Positions 6,932 through 16,266 of a DNA stretch of 19,196 nucleotides are shown here, one piece after another. The translations under genes were made by a program, and so were the position numbers. Origin of the DNA: Bacteroidales bacterium UBA1256. Lineage in GTDB: Bacteria > Bacteroidota > Bacteroidia > Bacteroidales > Paludibacteraceae. Under the pieces are notes generated by a model. It searched no databases and was not told the DNA's origin. It saw only the letters and a program-made list of their open reading frames with translations. The DNA lies in NCBI GenBank assembly GCA_002308195.1, contig DBVU01000065.1, positions 1 to 19,196 on the forward strand, read 5' to 3'. The stretch's first letter is position 1, and the number at the start of each line of letters is the position of its first letter.

Positions 6932-8365
6932 TTATTTTAGAGTATATGCCGAACTGCAATCAAAACAATGAGTGCATATAAATTTCCGCGGCAGCCCGAT
7001 AGCACGGATTAATGTTTCTAGTTTCGTGAAGCGCAGCGAGTTCAGCCCAAACTTGACTGCGATAGTATCAACCATCTTATTGTACTCAGGCGAATCAGTA
7101 ACCGAATATGCACGTACGCGTTCGTCATCCATGGCTGCTTTTTCTCCCTCCAACTCCGCTATGACGCGACGGGATATCAGTTCCATTATCGATTTGGATT
7201 CAGAGAAGTTGATAAACGGACAACCATACAACAATGGCGGACAAGCCACGCGCATATGAATTTCTTTGGCACCACCTTCCAGTAAGCAACGAGTATTGTC
7301 ATGCAACTGAGTTCCACGTACAATGGAATCATCACACAACAGAACGCGGCGTTCGCGCAGGATGGCATTATTCTGAATCAGTTTCATCTTGGCCACCAAA
7401 TTGCGCATATTTTGATTGGCAGGCATGAACGAACGTGGCCATGTAGGCGTATATTTGGAGATGGCGCGGCGATATGGCACATTATGTCCCTCTGCATAGC
7501 CGATAGCCATACCAATACCCGAATCGGGCACACCACAACAGCAATCAACAGGCGTACTGTCCTCTTTCCCCATAGCATAGCCAATATAATTGCGGACATC
7601 TTCCACATTGCGGCCCTCATAATTGGAAGTTGGGAAACCATAATAAACCCACAAGAACGAACAAATCTGCATATGATCCGGATAGGGTTCCGCCATTTGC
7701 TCTACTCGGTCGGCGTAGATACGCACAATCTCTCCAGGGCCCAGATTGCGTTCTAATGTATAACCCAGATTCAAGAACGACGATGATTCACTGACTGCAC
7801 AATAGGATCCCTCTTTGTGGCCGATGATGATAGGTGTGCGGCCCCAGGCATCGCGTGCGCAAACAATACCATTGTCGGTAAGCAAAATCAACGAGAGCGA
7901 ACCCTTGATTCTCTCTTGCGCATAGCGAATTCCCTCTACGAGTGTCGGTTTTTGAATAATCATCAGTCCGACCAACTCAGTAGGATTCACCTTGCCCGAA
8001 GAAAACTCCGACAAGTGCATATTGTGTTCCAAAGCCTCACTGGCCAAAGCCTCCAGGTTGGCAATCTTACCTACTGTGGAAAGAGCGAAACGACCTAAAT
8101 GGGAATTGAAAAGCAACGGTTGAGCATCCGTATCAGAGATAACTCCTATGCCGGCCTTACCTAAGCACTTAGGCAACTCATCCTCCATCTTCGACCGGAA
8201 GGAAGCCTGGGAAATAGAGTGAATCACACGGTGAAAATTGCCTGTTGATTCATCATATGTTGCAATACCTGCTCGGCGCGTACCAAGATGTGAATGGTAG
8301 TCCGTTCCATAAAAGACATCCGTGATACAAGGTGTGGTAGAAATAGAACCAAAAAATCCTGCCAT
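6932..8365 (-). CDS. PurF-like amidophosphoribosyltransferase homologue with degenerate glutaminase domain
   Basis: The 477-residue protein has the PurF two-domain layout: an N-terminal Ntn-glutaminase-like domain (1 to about 230) and a C-terminal phosphoribosyltransferase domain. The PRPP-binding motif VLLCDDSIVRGTQ is intact at 341-353. PurF makes 5-phosphoribosylamine from PRPP and glutamine, the first purine step. Here the protein begins MAGFFGSIS, with Ala2 where PurF has its nucleophile Cys. The HRGQ motif, the HxRxxTxG glutamine-binding motif (IGVISDTDAQP at 73-83) and the HNGN oxyanion-hole motif (STVGKIAN at 96-103) are also lost. Cys235, Cys382, Cys464 and Cys467 align with the four [4Fe-4S] ligands of B. 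subtilis PurF. It starts one nucleotide after purC stops. I expect no glutamine hydrolysis; it may use ammonia, pair with another glutaminase, or act otherwise. A canonical purF could exist elsewhere, so I give no symbol. Confidence 0.88.
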   Translation of the reverse strand: MAGFFGSISTTPCITDVFYGTDYHSHLGTRRAGIATYDESTGNFHRVIHSISQASFRSKMEDELPKCLGKAGIGVISDTDAQPLLFNSHLGRFALSTVGKIANLEALASEALEHNMHLSEFSSGKVNPTELVGLMIIQKPTLVEGIRYAQERIKGSLSLILLTDNGIVCARDAWGRTPIIIGHKEGSYCAVSESSSFLNLGYTLERNLGPGEIVRIYADRVEQMAEPYPDHMQICSFLWVYYGFPTSNYEGRNVEDVRNYIGYAMGKEDSTPVDCCCGVPDSGIGMAIGYAEGHNVPYRRAISKYTPTWPRSFMPANQNMRNLVAKMKLIQNNAILRERRVLLCDDSIVRGTQLHDNTRCLLEGGAKEIHMRVACPPLLYGCPFINFSESKSIMELISRRVIAELEGEKAAMDDERVRAYSVTDSPEYNKMVDTIAVKFGLNSLRFTKLETLIRAIGLPRKFICTHCFDCSSAYTLK

Positions 8366-8366
8366 A

Positions 8367-9314
8367 TTATAGAGTCTTGAGATACGTTGTTATATTATTT
8401 TGTATGCGGGATGTCAGATCTTCCGTTTCCTCTTTGACAAAAGTCTCGCCTGTGATTCCTTCAAATAGTTCCACATAACGATTTGTTATTCCCTGAACAA
8501 TCGAAGGAGTCATCTCCGGCACCTTCTGTCCTTCCTTACCCTGGAATCCATTGCTCATCAGCCATTCACGAACGAATTCTTTAGATAATTGACGTTGAGG
8601 TTCGCCTGCTGAGAAACGCTCAGCATAACCTTCCGTGTAGAAATAACGACTGGAATCAGGCGTATGAACCTCATCCATCAACATGACTTTTCCTTTATAT
8701 TGGCCAAACTCATACTTGGTATCTACCAGTATCAAGCCGTGCTTGCTAGCGATTTCCTGACCACGAGCAAAGAGAGCCAACGCATACTGTTCCATTTGTT
8801 TGTATTCCTTCTCCGGTACTAATCCGCGCGAAATAATCTCTTCACGCGAAATATCCTCGTCGTGCGTTCCAATCTCCGCCTTGGTAGTAGGAGTGATGAT
8901 AGGCGTAGGAAACTTCTCATTTTCACGCATCCCTTCTGGCAACTTAACTCCGCATATCTCACGTACACCGGACTTATAAGCACGCCATGCGGATCCGCAC
9001 AAATAACCTCGCACAATCATCTCTACCGGATAGCCCTGGCAACGGTATCCCACAGAAACCATTGGATCCGGAGTGGCAAGTAACCAGTTAGGCACGATGT
9101 CACGAGTGGCATTTAGAAACTTCGCCGCAATCTGGTTGAGGATCTGTCCCTTATAGGGGATTCCCTCAGGTAGGATGACGTCAAAAGCAGAAATACGATC
9201 GGTCGCTACCATACAGAGCAAGTCTTCTCCGATGAAATAAACATCGCGTACCTTACCATGGTACACACTCGTCTGACCGGGAAAAGAAAAGTTAGTTTTT
9301 GTTAAAGCATTCAT
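8367..9314 (-). CDS. purC: Phosphoribosylaminoimidazole-succinocarboxamide (SAICAR) synthase
   Basis: The 315-residue enzyme joins aspartate to CAIR with ATP to give SAICAR in de novo purine synthesis. Recognisable segments are YHGKVRDVY (18-26), [37 protein letters not shown] and [14 protein letters not shown], the last two being the SAICAR synthase signatures. The length is that of the longer form (about 300 residues), against about 240 for E. coli PurC. It lies 28 nt downstream of carB and one nucleotide upstream of the purF-like gene, without a promoter match in the gap. It shares the need for aspartate with PurA in the same run. Confidence 0.97.
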   Translation of the reverse strand: MNALTKTNFSFPGQTSVYHGKVRDVYFIGEDLLCMVATDRISAFDVILPEGIPYKGQILNQIAAKFLNATRDIVPNWLLATPDPMVSVGYRCQGYPVEMIVRGYLCGSAWRAYKSGVREICGVKLPEGMRENEKFPTPIITPTTKAEIGTHDEDISREEIISRGLVPEKEYKQMEQYALALFARGQEIASKHGLILVDTKYEFGQYKGKVMLMDEVHTPDSSRYFYTEGYAERFSAGEPQRQLSKEFVREWLMSNGFQGKEGQKVPEMTPSIVQGITNRYVELFEGITGETFVKEETEDLTSRIQNNITTYLKTL

Positions 9315-9342
9315 ACCTTAAATAAATTATAGACAAATACTA

Positions 9343-12300
9343 TTATTTATATTCACTCCATTCTTGGATAGATAATGCATCTAGAGGCACATCCAAGAAA
9401 GCATTGATAAAGGCCTCTGCCAATCGGGCATTGGTAATCAGCGGGATATTGAGATCTACGGCAGTACGTCGCATGCGATAATAACTATCGTGTACAGAAT
9501 CAGCCAAAGTATCTACCGGAATTCCGACAAACAGATCTATCTCCTTCTTATGCATCAAGTCGGACACTATAGGTTGTTTGAGTTGACCAAACTCATCCAG
9601 ATGCTCGTTCTTATAGACACGTATATTCGGAACACTTAGACTATTCAGATACTCGCTTGTACCGCCTGTAGCATAGATGGTATAGCCGCGTTCTACCAAA
9701 CGCTTGATCGTATCTAGCATATGCGCCCTTTGTTTTGGACCACCAATAGCGAAGAGGATATTCTTCTTAGGGATACGCATGCCTACCGAGAGCATCGCTT
9801 TGAGTAGTGCCGCATTGGCATCTTGACCAAGACAACCCACCTCGCCAGTCGAAGCCATATCGACACCCAGTATAGGATCTGCATTTTGGAGACGATTGAA
9901 GGAGAACTGCGATGCTTTGACTCCTACATAGTCAAAATCGAAGAGCGACTTATGCGGACGTTCCACAGGAAGGCCAAGCATAATACGAGTAGCAATGTCT
10001 ATTAAGTTTATCTTAAGCACCTTGCTTACGAACGGGAAAGAACGCGATGCGCGAAGATTACACTCAATCACCTTGATCTCGTTCTCACGCGCCAAGTACT
10101 GGATATTGAATGGACCGGAAATATTCAGTTCGCGTGCGATCTGCCCCGATATACGTTTAATCCTCCTTACTGTCTCGATATAGAGTTTCTGCGCAGGGAA
10201 CATAATCGTTGCGTCTCCCGAGTGAACACCGGCAAACTCGACATGCTCTGAGATTGCGTATGCAATGATCTCGCCATCACGTGCCACGGCATCCATCTCC
10301 ACCTCTTTGGTATTGGTCATAAATTTGGAGATGACCACCGGGTGCTCTTTGGATACATTAGCAGCTAGTTCCAAAAACTTGTGTAATTGTTCTTCGTTAG
10401 AACATACGTTCATCGCAGCTCCCGAGAGAACATAAGAGGGACGTACCAGAACCGGATAGCCGACGCGATTAACAAATTTCTCCACATCGTCCATCGAAGT
10501 GAGTGCACTCCATTCCGGTTGATCTACACCAATGCGATCTAGCATGGCGGAGAACTTATCGCGATCTTCAGCATTGTCAATCGATTTCGCCGTAGTACCT
10601 AAGATAGGCACTTGTTGCGCATCGAGTTTCATGGCTAGGTTGTTAGGTATTTGGCCACCTGTAGAAACAATTACTCCATGCGGATTCTCCAGTTCGACGA
10701 TATCCATGACACGCTCAAAAGTGAGTTCGTCAAAATAGAGACGATCGCAGATATCGTAATCGGTAGATACTGTCTCGGGATTGTAATTGATCATCACCGA
10801 GCGGAATCCATTATTGCGGATAGTATTCAGTGCTTGTACACCACACCAATCAAATTCTACCGACGAACCGATACGGTAGGCTCCGGACCCAAGTACCACA
10901 ATCGATTTCCGGTCATCGGTGTAGTGCAAATCATTACTGGTTCCGCTATACGTCAGATATAGGTAATTGGTTTGTGCAGGGAACTCGCCTGCTAATGTAT
11001 CAATCTGCTTAACGACCGGCAAGACCCCCATCTGCTTACGATATGCACGCATCTTGAGTACGGCCTGATCCATCGTCATTGTTTTGCCTAGGCCCACTGC
11101 ACGTGCAATCTGGAAATCAGAGAAGCCCAGTTGCTTAGCACGTAGCAGCAAATCATGATCCAATTTGTTCAGATCACCCAATTTCTTTAGTTGAGTATCT
11201 ATTTTGATGATATGTTCCAAGCGTTGGAGGAACCAGTTGTCAATCTTGGTCAACTCGTGTATGCGTTCCACACTATATCCTTCGTACATGGCCTGTGCAA
11301 TAGCAAAGATGCGTTTGTCTGTCGGAGCTTTGAGAGCTGCGTCCAAATCATCTACATGCAATTCCTTGTTCTCGGTAAAGCCATGCATACCTTGCCCAAT
11401 CATACGTAGGCCCTTTTGGATAACGTCTTCGAACGTACGACCAATGGCCATTACCTCGCCTACCGATTTCATAGAGCTACCTAGTTCTCGGTTGACACCG
11501 CGGAATTTTCCCAAATCCCAACGAGGAATCTTACATACTACATAATCGAGTGCAGGCTCGAAGAACGCAGATGTGGATTTGGTAACAGAGTTTTTCAATT
11601 CAAACAGGCCATATCCCAGACCGAGTTTGCCTGCCACAAAAGCCAGTGGGTAGCCCGTTGCTTTAGAAGCTAAAGCCGAAGAACGGCTCAAACGGGCATT
11701 TACCTCAATGACACGATAGTCTTCAGACTCCGGATCGAACGCATACTGAACATTACATTCTCCCACTATACCGAGATGACGTATGATACGAATAGAAAGG
11801 GCACGTAGCTTATGGTATTCTGCGTTGGTAAGCGTCTGAGACGGCGCAATGACGATAGATTCACCTGTATGAATACCCAACGGATCAAAGTTCTCCATGT
11901 TGCAGACCGTAATACAATTGTCGTAGCGATCACGCACCACTTCGTATTCTATCTCTTTCCAACCCTTCAACGATTTCTCTACCAACACTTGTGGGGAGAA
12001 CGAGAACGCTTTCTCCACCATAGCATTCAGTTCTAGCTCATTATCACAGAAGCCAGAGCCGAGTCCGCCTAAGGCATAAGCTGCGCGAATGATAACCGGA
12101 TAGCCCAGTTCGTCAGCTGCTCGACGTGCATCTTCTATGGTCTCACATGCCTCGGATTTGATAGTTTTGACGTCTATTTGGTCCAACTGGCGGACAAAGA
12201 GTTCGCGGTCCTCGGTATTGATAATTGTCTCGACCGGTGTACCCAGAACTTGTACATGATATTTCTCCAACACCCCCGAGCGATAAAGGGCGACGCCACA

Positions 12301-12588
12301 GTTAAGAGCAGTCTGGCCTCCGAACGAAAGCAGAATACCATCCGGCCGCTCTTTCTCAATCAACCGCTCTACAAAATATGGCGTGACCGGTAAGAAATAG
12401 ATATGGTCGGCCACTCCTTCGGAAGTCTGCACCGTGGCTATATTCGGATTGATTAATACGGTCTCTACACCCTCTTCGCGCAGCGCTTTGAGTGCTTGTG
12501 AACCCGAATAATCGAATTCGCCGGCCTCTCCGATTTTGAGAGCACCAGAGCCGAGAACTAATACTTTGTGAATATTTTCTATTTTCAT
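9343..12588 (-). CDS. carB: Carbamoyl-phosphate synthase large subunit
   Basis: The 1081-residue subunit makes carbamoyl phosphate from bicarbonate, ammonia and two ATP, the ammonia being delivered by CarA. The order is as expected: first ATP-grasp half (about 1-400, with LGSGALKIGEAGEFDYSG near the start), oligomerisation region (about 400-550), second ATP-grasp half (beginning at the LGSGAYRIGSSVEFDWCG repeat), then an MGS-like allosteric domain containing ATGGTSEYL. The internal duplication is clear. Many diagnostic stretches (DPLGIHTGESIVIAPSQTL, GIVGECNVQYA, VIECNLRASRSFPFVSK, SISEHVEFAGVHSGDAT-like) read more like the eukaryotic CAD/Ura2 synthetase than E. coli CarB. It follows carA by 24 nt and is followed by purC, so pyrimidine/arginine precursor supply is embedded in a purine run. 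Confidence 0.97.
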   Translation of the reverse strand: MKIENIHKVLVLGSGALKIGEAGEFDYSGSQALKALREEGVETVLINPNIATVQTSEGVADHIYFLPVTPYFVERLIEKERPDGILLSFGGQTALNCGVALYRSGVLEKYHVQVLGTPVETIINTEDRELFVRQLDQIDVKTIKSEACETIEDARRAADELGYPVIIRAAYALGGLGSGFCDNELELNAMVEKAFSFSPQVLVEKSLKGWKEIEYEVVRDRYDNCITVCNMENFDPLGIHTGESIVIAPSQTLTNAEYHKLRALSIRIIRHLGIVGECNVQYAFDPESEDYRVIEVNARLSRSSALASKATGYPLAFVAGKLGLGYGLFELKNSVTKSTSAFFEPALDYVVCKIPRWDLGKFRGVNRELGSSMKSVGEVMAIGRTFEDVIQKGLRMIGQGMHGFTENKELHVDDLDAALKAPTDKRIFAIAQAMYEGYSVERIHELTKIDNWFLQRLEHIIKIDTQLKKLGDLNKLDHDLLLRAKQLGFSDFQIARAVGLGKTMTMDQAVLKMRAYRKQMGVLPVVKQIDTLAGEFPAQTNYLYLTYSGTSNDLHYTDDRKSIVVLGSGAYRIGSSVEFDWCGVQALNTIRNNGFRSVMINYNPETVSTDYDICDRLYFDELTFERVMDIVELENPHGVIVSTGGQIPNNLAMKLDAQQVPILGTTAKSIDNAEDRDKFSAMLDRIGVDQPEWSALTSMDDVEKFVNRVGYPVLVRPSYVLSGAAMNVCSNEEQLHKFLELAANVSKEHPVVISKFMTNTKEVEMDAVARDGEIIAYAISEHVEFAGVHSGDATIMFPAQKLYIETVRRIKRISGQIARELNISGPFNIQYLARENEIKVIECNLRASRSFPFVSKVLKINLIDIATRIMLGLPVERPHKSLFDFDYVGVKASQFSFNRLQNADPILGVDMASTGEVGCLGQDANAALLKAMLSVGMRIPKKNILFAIGGPKQRAHMLDTIKRLVERGYTIYATGGTSEYLNSLSVPNIRVYKNEHLDEFGQLKQPIVSDLMHKKEIDLFVGIPVDTLADSVHDSYYRMRRTAVDLNIPLITNARLAEAFINAFLDVPLDALSIQEWSEYK

Positions 12589-12612
12589 GTCTATAAGATA
12601 GATTCTGTACTA

Positions 12613-13683
12613 TTAGAGTAGTTTGACGAAATCATCGAATAGGAATTCCGTATCAATTGGGCCGGAGCAAGCCTCGGGGTGGAATTGTGCCGAGAACCAC
12701 GGTTCTGACTTATGACGAATTCCCTCGTTGGACCCATCATTCATATTCACGAAAAGCGGTTCCCACTCCTTAGACAATGTAGAAGCGTCCACTGCATATC
12801 CGTGGTTCTGCGAGGTGATGAAGCACCGATCGGTCCCTACTTGCCGCACCGGTTGGTTGTGCGAACGGTGGCCATATGGGAGCTTGTAAATGGTCGCTCC
12901 GGCTGCCTTGCCTAGCAACTGATTTCCCATGCAGATACCCGCAATAGGTTTGTGCTTCTGCATATAAGTCTTAATATGATTTACGAGAACCTGGCACGTA
13001 TCCGGGTTGCCCGGGCCATTGGACAAGAATAGGCCATCTGCCTCGATCGAATTGAAGTCATAATCCCAAGGTACGCGAATCACCTCCACGTTGCGGTTGA
13101 TTAGGCAGCGAATGATATTGTGTTTCACCCCGCAATCGACGAGAATCACTTTCTTTTTTCCTCCCCCTTCGTTGTAACGGATGACCTCTTTGCACGATAC
13201 CTGATCCACAAAATTGATGTCTTCGTACTGGGCTTCGGGAGCGGGCGCACAGCCCTCTATCTCGATCGAGCCGAGCATCACGCCGTTCTCGCGCAACAGC
13301 ATCGTCAGCGCCCGGGTATCGATCCCCGTGATACCGGGTACACCCTCGCGGATGAGCCATTCGGAAAGGGTCTCTTTGCCGTTCCAGTGACTGAACTCAC
13401 CGCTGTACTCGCTGCAGATGATTGCCCGTGCATAGATGCGGTCGGACTCCATGTACGTCGCCAGGCCGTTTGGTTCAAAGGAAAACTCCGGCACGCCGTA
13501 GTTGCCTACCAGCGGATAAGTCAGCGTCATCAATTGGCCGGCGTAACTGGGGTCGGTCAGAGACTCCGGATAACCCATCATCGCGGTATTGAAGACCACC
13601 TCACCGCTCACGGGCACATCGGCGCCAAAGCTGTAGCCCTCGAACGTCACGCCGTTGCTAAGTCTCAAAATTGCTTTTTTCAT
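12613..13683 (-). CDS. carA: Carbamoyl-phosphate synthase small (glutaminase) subunit
   Basis: The 356-residue subunit hydrolyses glutamine and passes ammonia to CarB. The N-terminal CPSase small-chain domain (GVTFEGYSFG, GEVVFNTAMMGYPESLTDPS) precedes a class I glutaminase domain with the nucleophile elbow GICMGNQLLG (Cys251) and the QFHPEA segment supplying His335 and Glu337, so its glutaminase site is intact, unlike the PurF-like protein. I start at the ATG at 13683 because it overlaps the purA stop as ATGA (13680-13683), a pattern repeated in this run; an ATG two codons earlier (13689) is possible. The N-terminal half lies in a locally GC-richer patch (roughly 55-65% per 60-base line against about 48%). 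Confidence 0.96.
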   Translation of the reverse strand: MKKAILRLSNGVTFEGYSFGADVPVSGEVVFNTAMMGYPESLTDPSYAGQLMTLTYPLVGNYGVPEFSFEPNGLATYMESDRIYARAIICSEYSGEFSHWNGKETLSEWLIREGVPGITGIDTRALTMLLRENGVMLGSIEIEGCAPAPEAQYEDINFVDQVSCKEVIRYNEGGGKKKVILVDCGVKHNIIRCLINRNVEVIRVPWDYDFNSIEADGLFLSNGPGNPDTCQVLVNHIKTYMQKHKPIAGICMGNQLLGKAAGATIYKLPYGHRSHNQPVRQVGTDRCFITSQNHGYAVDASTLSKEWEPLFVNMNDGSNEGIRHKSEPWFSAQFHPEACSGPIDTEFLFDDFVKLL

Positions 13684-14972
13684 CTCCATATAGTAGCTTC
13701 GCGATCGGGGCCTACCGAGATAATTCGGATGGGCGTTTGCAGTTCGCGCTCCAAGAAATTGACATAGTTAATAAATGCTTCCGGCAGTTCCTCCTCTTTC
13801 GTGCAATGCGTAAGGTCGGTCTGCCAGCCGGGAAACTCTTCATAGACCGGCTCGACCTTCTCATCGATCGAGAACGGAAAGTCGCGTGTCAGTTCTCCAT
13901 TCACACGGTATGCCGTACAGGCCTTGATTACAGGGAATGTATCCAACACATCGGATTTCATCATTAGCAGTTGGGTCACGCCGTTGAGCATGATCGTGTA
14001 CCGCAGAGCCACCAGATCGATCCATCCGCAGCGGCGCTCACGACCGGTCACCGCGCCGTATTCATGGCCGATGGCGCGGATCTTGGCACCTGTCTCGTCA
14101 AATAATTCTGTCGGGAACGGCCCTGATCCGACGCGAGTACAATAGGCTTTGAAGATACCGTATACCTCGCCTATACGGCTTGGCGCCAATCCCAGACCGG
14201 TGCAGGCTCCCGCACATACCGTATTGCTGGAAGTGACGAACGGATACGAACCGAAATCGATATCCAGTAGCGATCCTTGCGCACCTTCGCAGAGGATAGA
14301 CTTATTGTCATTCAGACATTTGTTGACAAAATGCTCGCTATCGACGAAGCGGAACTGGCGCAAATAATCGACACTCTGCATCCACTCTTTTTCCAACGCT
14401 TCCAATCCCTCCAACGAAACAGGGTTACCTCCTTTGGCTACGGCAGACGCATTGAGCGAATCGATCATCTCTATATGACGATTGCGTGCCTGAGCATATT
14501 TTTCTGTCAGACCATCGAGTATATCTCCTACGCGCAAGCCGTTGCGACTCACCTTGTCGGTATATGTAGGCCCTATTCCCTTTCCTGTCGTGCCTATCTT
14601 AGCCTTGCCTTTGGCTGCTTCGTTAGCTTGATCCAACAGACGATGGGTTGGCAGAATCAGATGGGCCTTCTTAGAAATAAGCAGTCGTTCTTTGAGGTTA
14701 TGTCCCGACAGAGCCAGTTCCTCTGCTTCTTTCTGGAACAAGATTGGGTCTAGTACTACGCCATTGCCGATCAAGTTGAGTTTGTCTCCCTGGAAGATAC
14801 CTGAAGGTATGCTGCGGAGTACATATTTCTGTCCGTTGAACTCCAGAGTGTGTCCGGCATTCGGACCTCCCTGAAAACGCGCCACTACGTCATATTTCGG
14901 GGTCAGGACATCGACCATCTTGCCTTTGCCCTCGTCGCCCCATTGAAGTCCTAAAAGAATATCTGCTTTCAT
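13680..14972 (-). CDS. purA: Adenylosuccinate synthetase
   Basis: The 430-residue enzyme converts IMP, aspartate and GTP to adenylosuccinate, the committed step to AMP. The start is the ATG at 14972, giving [18 protein letters not shown], the canonical N-terminus with the GTP-binding WGDEGKGK loop. Asp13 and His41 fall exactly at the catalytic positions known from E. coli. [14 protein letters not shown] and the late GPDREATIW also fit the family. The frame is open 60 nt further upstream, but that part lies within purB and is not family-like. The start overlaps the purB stop as ATGA (14969-14972), and its own stop overlaps carA the same way, suggesting translational coupling across purB-purA-carA. 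Confidence 0.97.
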   Translation of the reverse strand: MKADILLGLQWGDEGKGKMVDVLTPKYDVVARFQGGPNAGHTLEFNGQKYVLRSIPSGIFQGDKLNLIGNGVVLDPILFQKEAEELALSGHNLKERLLISKKAHLILPTHRLLDQANEAAKGKAKIGTTGKGIGPTYTDKVSRNGLRVGDILDGLTEKYAQARNRHIEMIDSLNASAVAKGGNPVSLEGLEALEKEWMQSVDYLRQFRFVDSEHFVNKCLNDNKSILCEGAQGSLLDIDFGSYPFVTSSNTVCAGACTGLGLAPSRIGEVYGIFKAYCTRVGSGPFPTELFDETGAKIRAIGHEYGAVTGRERRCGWIDLVALRYTIMLNGVTQLLMMKSDVLDTFPVIKACTAYRVNGELTRDFPFSIDEKVEPVYEEFPGWQTDLTHCTKEEELPEAFINYVNFLERELQTPIRIISVGPDREATIWR

Positions 14973-16261
14973 AAGCCTAATTGGTTGTATATATAATCTA
15001 CATTTTTCATATAGTACTCCAAAGTGAAGCACTGGTCGATCTCTTGATCTGATAGCAGTTTGGTCACCTCGGGAGTTTGTTTGAGCAGTTCTTGCATCTG
15101 GCCGCCCTCCATGAGCGTTCGCATTGCTACCGGTTGAACCAAATCGTACGCCTGTTCGCGAACCAGTCCTTTGCCTATCAACGTATTCATCACGCGCTGC
15201 GCAAAAATGGCTCCGCGGGTGAGTCGTATATTGTCTAGCATATGGTCGGGATAAACGACTAAATTCTCCAATATACCCTGCATGCGCGCCAACATATAGT
15301 CGAGGAGCATAGTTGCATCGGGAAGCACGATACGCTCGGTAGAGGAGTGAGATATATCGCGCTCATGCCAGAGAGCTATATTCTCCGAAGCTGTGCACAT
15401 ATAACCGCGCATCACGCGTGCACAACCGCAGATATTCTCCGACGAGATGGGATTACGTTTGTGTGGCATAGCAGACGAGCCTTTTTGTCCTTTGCGGAAA
15501 GCCTCTTCTACTTCTCTGACCTCTTGGCGTTGCATATTGCGAATTTCAAGAGCGATTTGCTCCAACGAACCAGCAATGACAGCCAGAGTAGACAAGTAGA
15601 ACGCGTGGCGGTCGCGGCCTAGTACTTGTGTAGCAATCTTTGCCGACTCAATACCAAGGTGCTCACACACGTAACTTTGGATGAACGGCGGAATGTTGGC
15701 ATAGTTGCCTACCGCGCCTGACAGTTTGCCGGCTTCCACGCCTCTGGCGGCCATCTCAAAGCGCTCTATATTGCGCTGCAGAGTTGAATACCACAAGGCC
15801 CATTTGAGACCAAACGAAGTTACATCTGCGTGCATACCATGGGTACGGCCGATTACCGGTGTATATTTGAATTCGTTAGCGCGCTTCTTCAGCACAGCCA
15901 AGAACTGCTGCAGATCGTCGCGCAAGATGGCATTTGCTTGCTTGAGCAGATAGCCATTGGCCGTATCCACCACATCGGTCGAAGTGAGACCGTAATGAAC
16001 CCACTTGCGCTCCTCGCCAAGCGATTCGCTCACTGTGCGGGTGAAAGCCACCACATCATGGCGAGTAACCTCCTCTATCTCGTGGATGCGATCTACATTA
16101 AAGGTGGCTTTGGCACGCAGTTTCTCTACATCCTCTTTAGGTACCACTCCCAGTTCCGACCAAGCCTGCGCTGCGAGAATCTCTACCTCCAGATAGGCTT
16201 GGAACTTGTTTTGCTCGGTCCATATGTTGCGCATAGCAGCGCGCGAATAACGATCTATCAT
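14969..16261 (-). CDS. purB: Adenylosuccinate lyase
   Basis: The 430-residue enzyme of the fumarase/aspartase superfamily acts twice in purine synthesis: SAICAR to AICAR plus fumarate, and adenylosuccinate to AMP plus fumarate. The superfamily signature [11 protein letters not shown] is at 261-271, on the flexible loop with the catalytic serine. His68 (TRHDV) and His141 (GRTHGMHA) fall at the positions of the catalytic histidines of the B. subtilis type enzyme, whose length it shares. The gene follows purT by 5 nt and its TGA overlaps the purA ATG. It provides the substrate link between PurC and PurA products encoded in the same run. Confidence 0.97.
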   Translation of the reverse strand: MIDRYSRAAMRNIWTEQNKFQAYLEVEILAAQAWSELGVVPKEDVEKLRAKATFNVDRIHEIEEVTRHDVVAFTRTVSESLGEERKWVHYGLTSTDVVDTANGYLLKQANAILRDDLQQFLAVLKKRANEFKYTPVIGRTHGMHADVTSFGLKWALWYSTLQRNIERFEMAARGVEAGKLSGAVGNYANIPPFIQSYVCEHLGIESAKIATQVLGRDRHAFYLSTLAVIAGSLEQIALEIRNMQRQEVREVEEAFRKGQKGSSAMPHKRNPISSENICGCARVMRGYMCTASENIALWHERDISHSSTERIVLPDATMLLDYMLARMQGILENLVVYPDHMLDNIRLTRGAIFAQRVMNTLIGKGLVREQAYDLVQPVAMRTLMEGGQMQELLKQTPEVTKLLSDQEIDQCFTLEYYMKNVDYIYNQLGL

Positions 16262-16266
16262 GATTA

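Noticed and set aside
6513..6971. Open frame of 152 codons on the plus strand opposite the FNT gene.
   Set aside because: It is antisense to a gene with clear family motifs and six helices; the translation looks like a shadow of those codons.
7220..7222. Possible frameshift or pseudogene status for the purF-like gene, given missing catalytic residues.
   Set aside because: The frame is intact over 477 codons, the PRPP motif and metal-ligand cysteines such as Cys382 here are conserved, and it is tightly packed with neighbours, so decay is unlikely.
13120..13767. Open frame of 215 codons on the plus strand opposite carA.
   Set aside because: It is the complement of a well-conserved carA reading frame in a GC-richer patch, where stop codons are rarer, and shows no family motif.
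14973..15032. N-terminal extension of purA by 20 codons.
   Set aside because: It lies within the purB 3' end, and PurA proteins begin at the [18 protein letters not shown] position.
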